Shown piece by piece: positions 58,345 through 58,448 of a DNA stretch of 58,448 bases (the first letter of the stretch is position 1; each line of letters begins with the position of its first letter). A program made the translations under genes and the position numbers. Location: assembly GCA_001650955.1 (NCBI GenBank), contig LXYP01000011.1:1-58448 (forward strand), written 5' to 3'. The DNA comes from Sphingomonadales bacterium EhC05. Lineage in GTDB: Bacteria > Pseudomonadota > Alphaproteobacteria > Sphingomonadales > Sphingomonadaceae. Below the pieces are notes generated by a model. It saw only the letters and a program-made list of their open reading frames with translations. It had not been told where the DNA came from and searched no databases.

Positions 58345-58448
58345 GATGCCTCTCCTTATGATCTTCCGTTGTGGAATGATGCTGATGAGGAGAATGCGGT
58401 TTTTTGGGGGAGGGGCAACTGGCTAAATTGGGAGAGGGTGTTTGGGGG

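Overview
The window looks like chromosomal DNA of a sphingomonad-type alphaproteobacterium (Sphingopyxis / Sphingorhabdus / Parasphingorhabdus-like). This is inferred from gene content (TonB receptor, Rieske oxygenases with SnoaL/NTF2-like partners, NodT-type RND operon, ABC-2/M1-peptidase fusion, cyanophycin genes) and from a palindromic repeat carrying the GACAAGCTCAGGACGAACGG motif I associate with this group. No rRNA gene, complete tRNA, CRISPR array or transposase is visible.

Layout. (1) 1-4803 is foreign in character: a minus-strand operon with a replication-relaxation-type protein, a TraG/VirD4-like coupling protein that has lost its ATPase motifs, and possible small membrane proteins. 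A plus-strand CHC2/Toprim primase follows. Two identical 20-bp palindromes sit before the two main minus-strand genes, and 4.1-4.6 kb holds nested inverted repeats and short direct repeats. The block stops at the 3' half of a tRNA-Lys gene (4758-4803), the expected scar of an element integrated in that tRNA. Its other end and any integrase lie outside the window. (2) 4804-6146 looks damaged: a CheB-like receiver overlaps a frame that begins like a CheB linker and then changes into an AT-rich unknown protein. (3) 6.4-19.8 kb is accessory metabolism: metallo-hydrolase, Baeyer-Villiger-type monooxygenase behind a perfect FNR-type box, an AttEFGH-like ABC/FtsX/lipocalin operon, and an aromatic ring-cleavage operon (extradiol dioxygenase, MhpA-like hydroxylase, FAH hydrolase) divergent from a TetR regulator across two operator-like dyads. 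(4) 20.1-24.6 kb encodes an ABC ATPase and a 1196-residue permease fused to an M1 peptidase.

(5) 24.7-29.3 kb is the most unusual locus: a TIR-transmembrane-TPR protein, an unrecognised 260-residue protein, a TPR protein ending in what looks like a degenerate class III cyclase domain, and a convergent Crp/Fnr regulator. A signalling or defence role is possible but unproven. (6) 29.3-41.6 kb: CDP-alcohol phosphatidyltransferase, CNT nucleoside transporter, VTT/disulfide-oxidoreductase fusion, sterol-desaturase-family enzyme, tripartite RND pump, orphan LuxR. (7) 41.8-49.0 kb: TonB receptor, two Rieske alpha subunits and three SnoaL/NTF2-like proteins, with no reductase or ferredoxin nearby. 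(8) 49.0-55.6 kb is a cyanophycin locus: isoaspartyl peptidase, cyanophycin synthetase, cyanophycinase and a CphA-like Mur ligase that appears to lack the ATP-grasp domain. Together they could make the Asp/Arg polymer, cut it to dipeptides and split those. (9) 55.8-58.3 kb: PilZ-domain protein without a normal start, a 55-residue CxxC protein overlapping the end of a P450 gene, the P450, and an AhpD/CMD-like protein.

Functions come from motif recognition by eye; no database search was possible.
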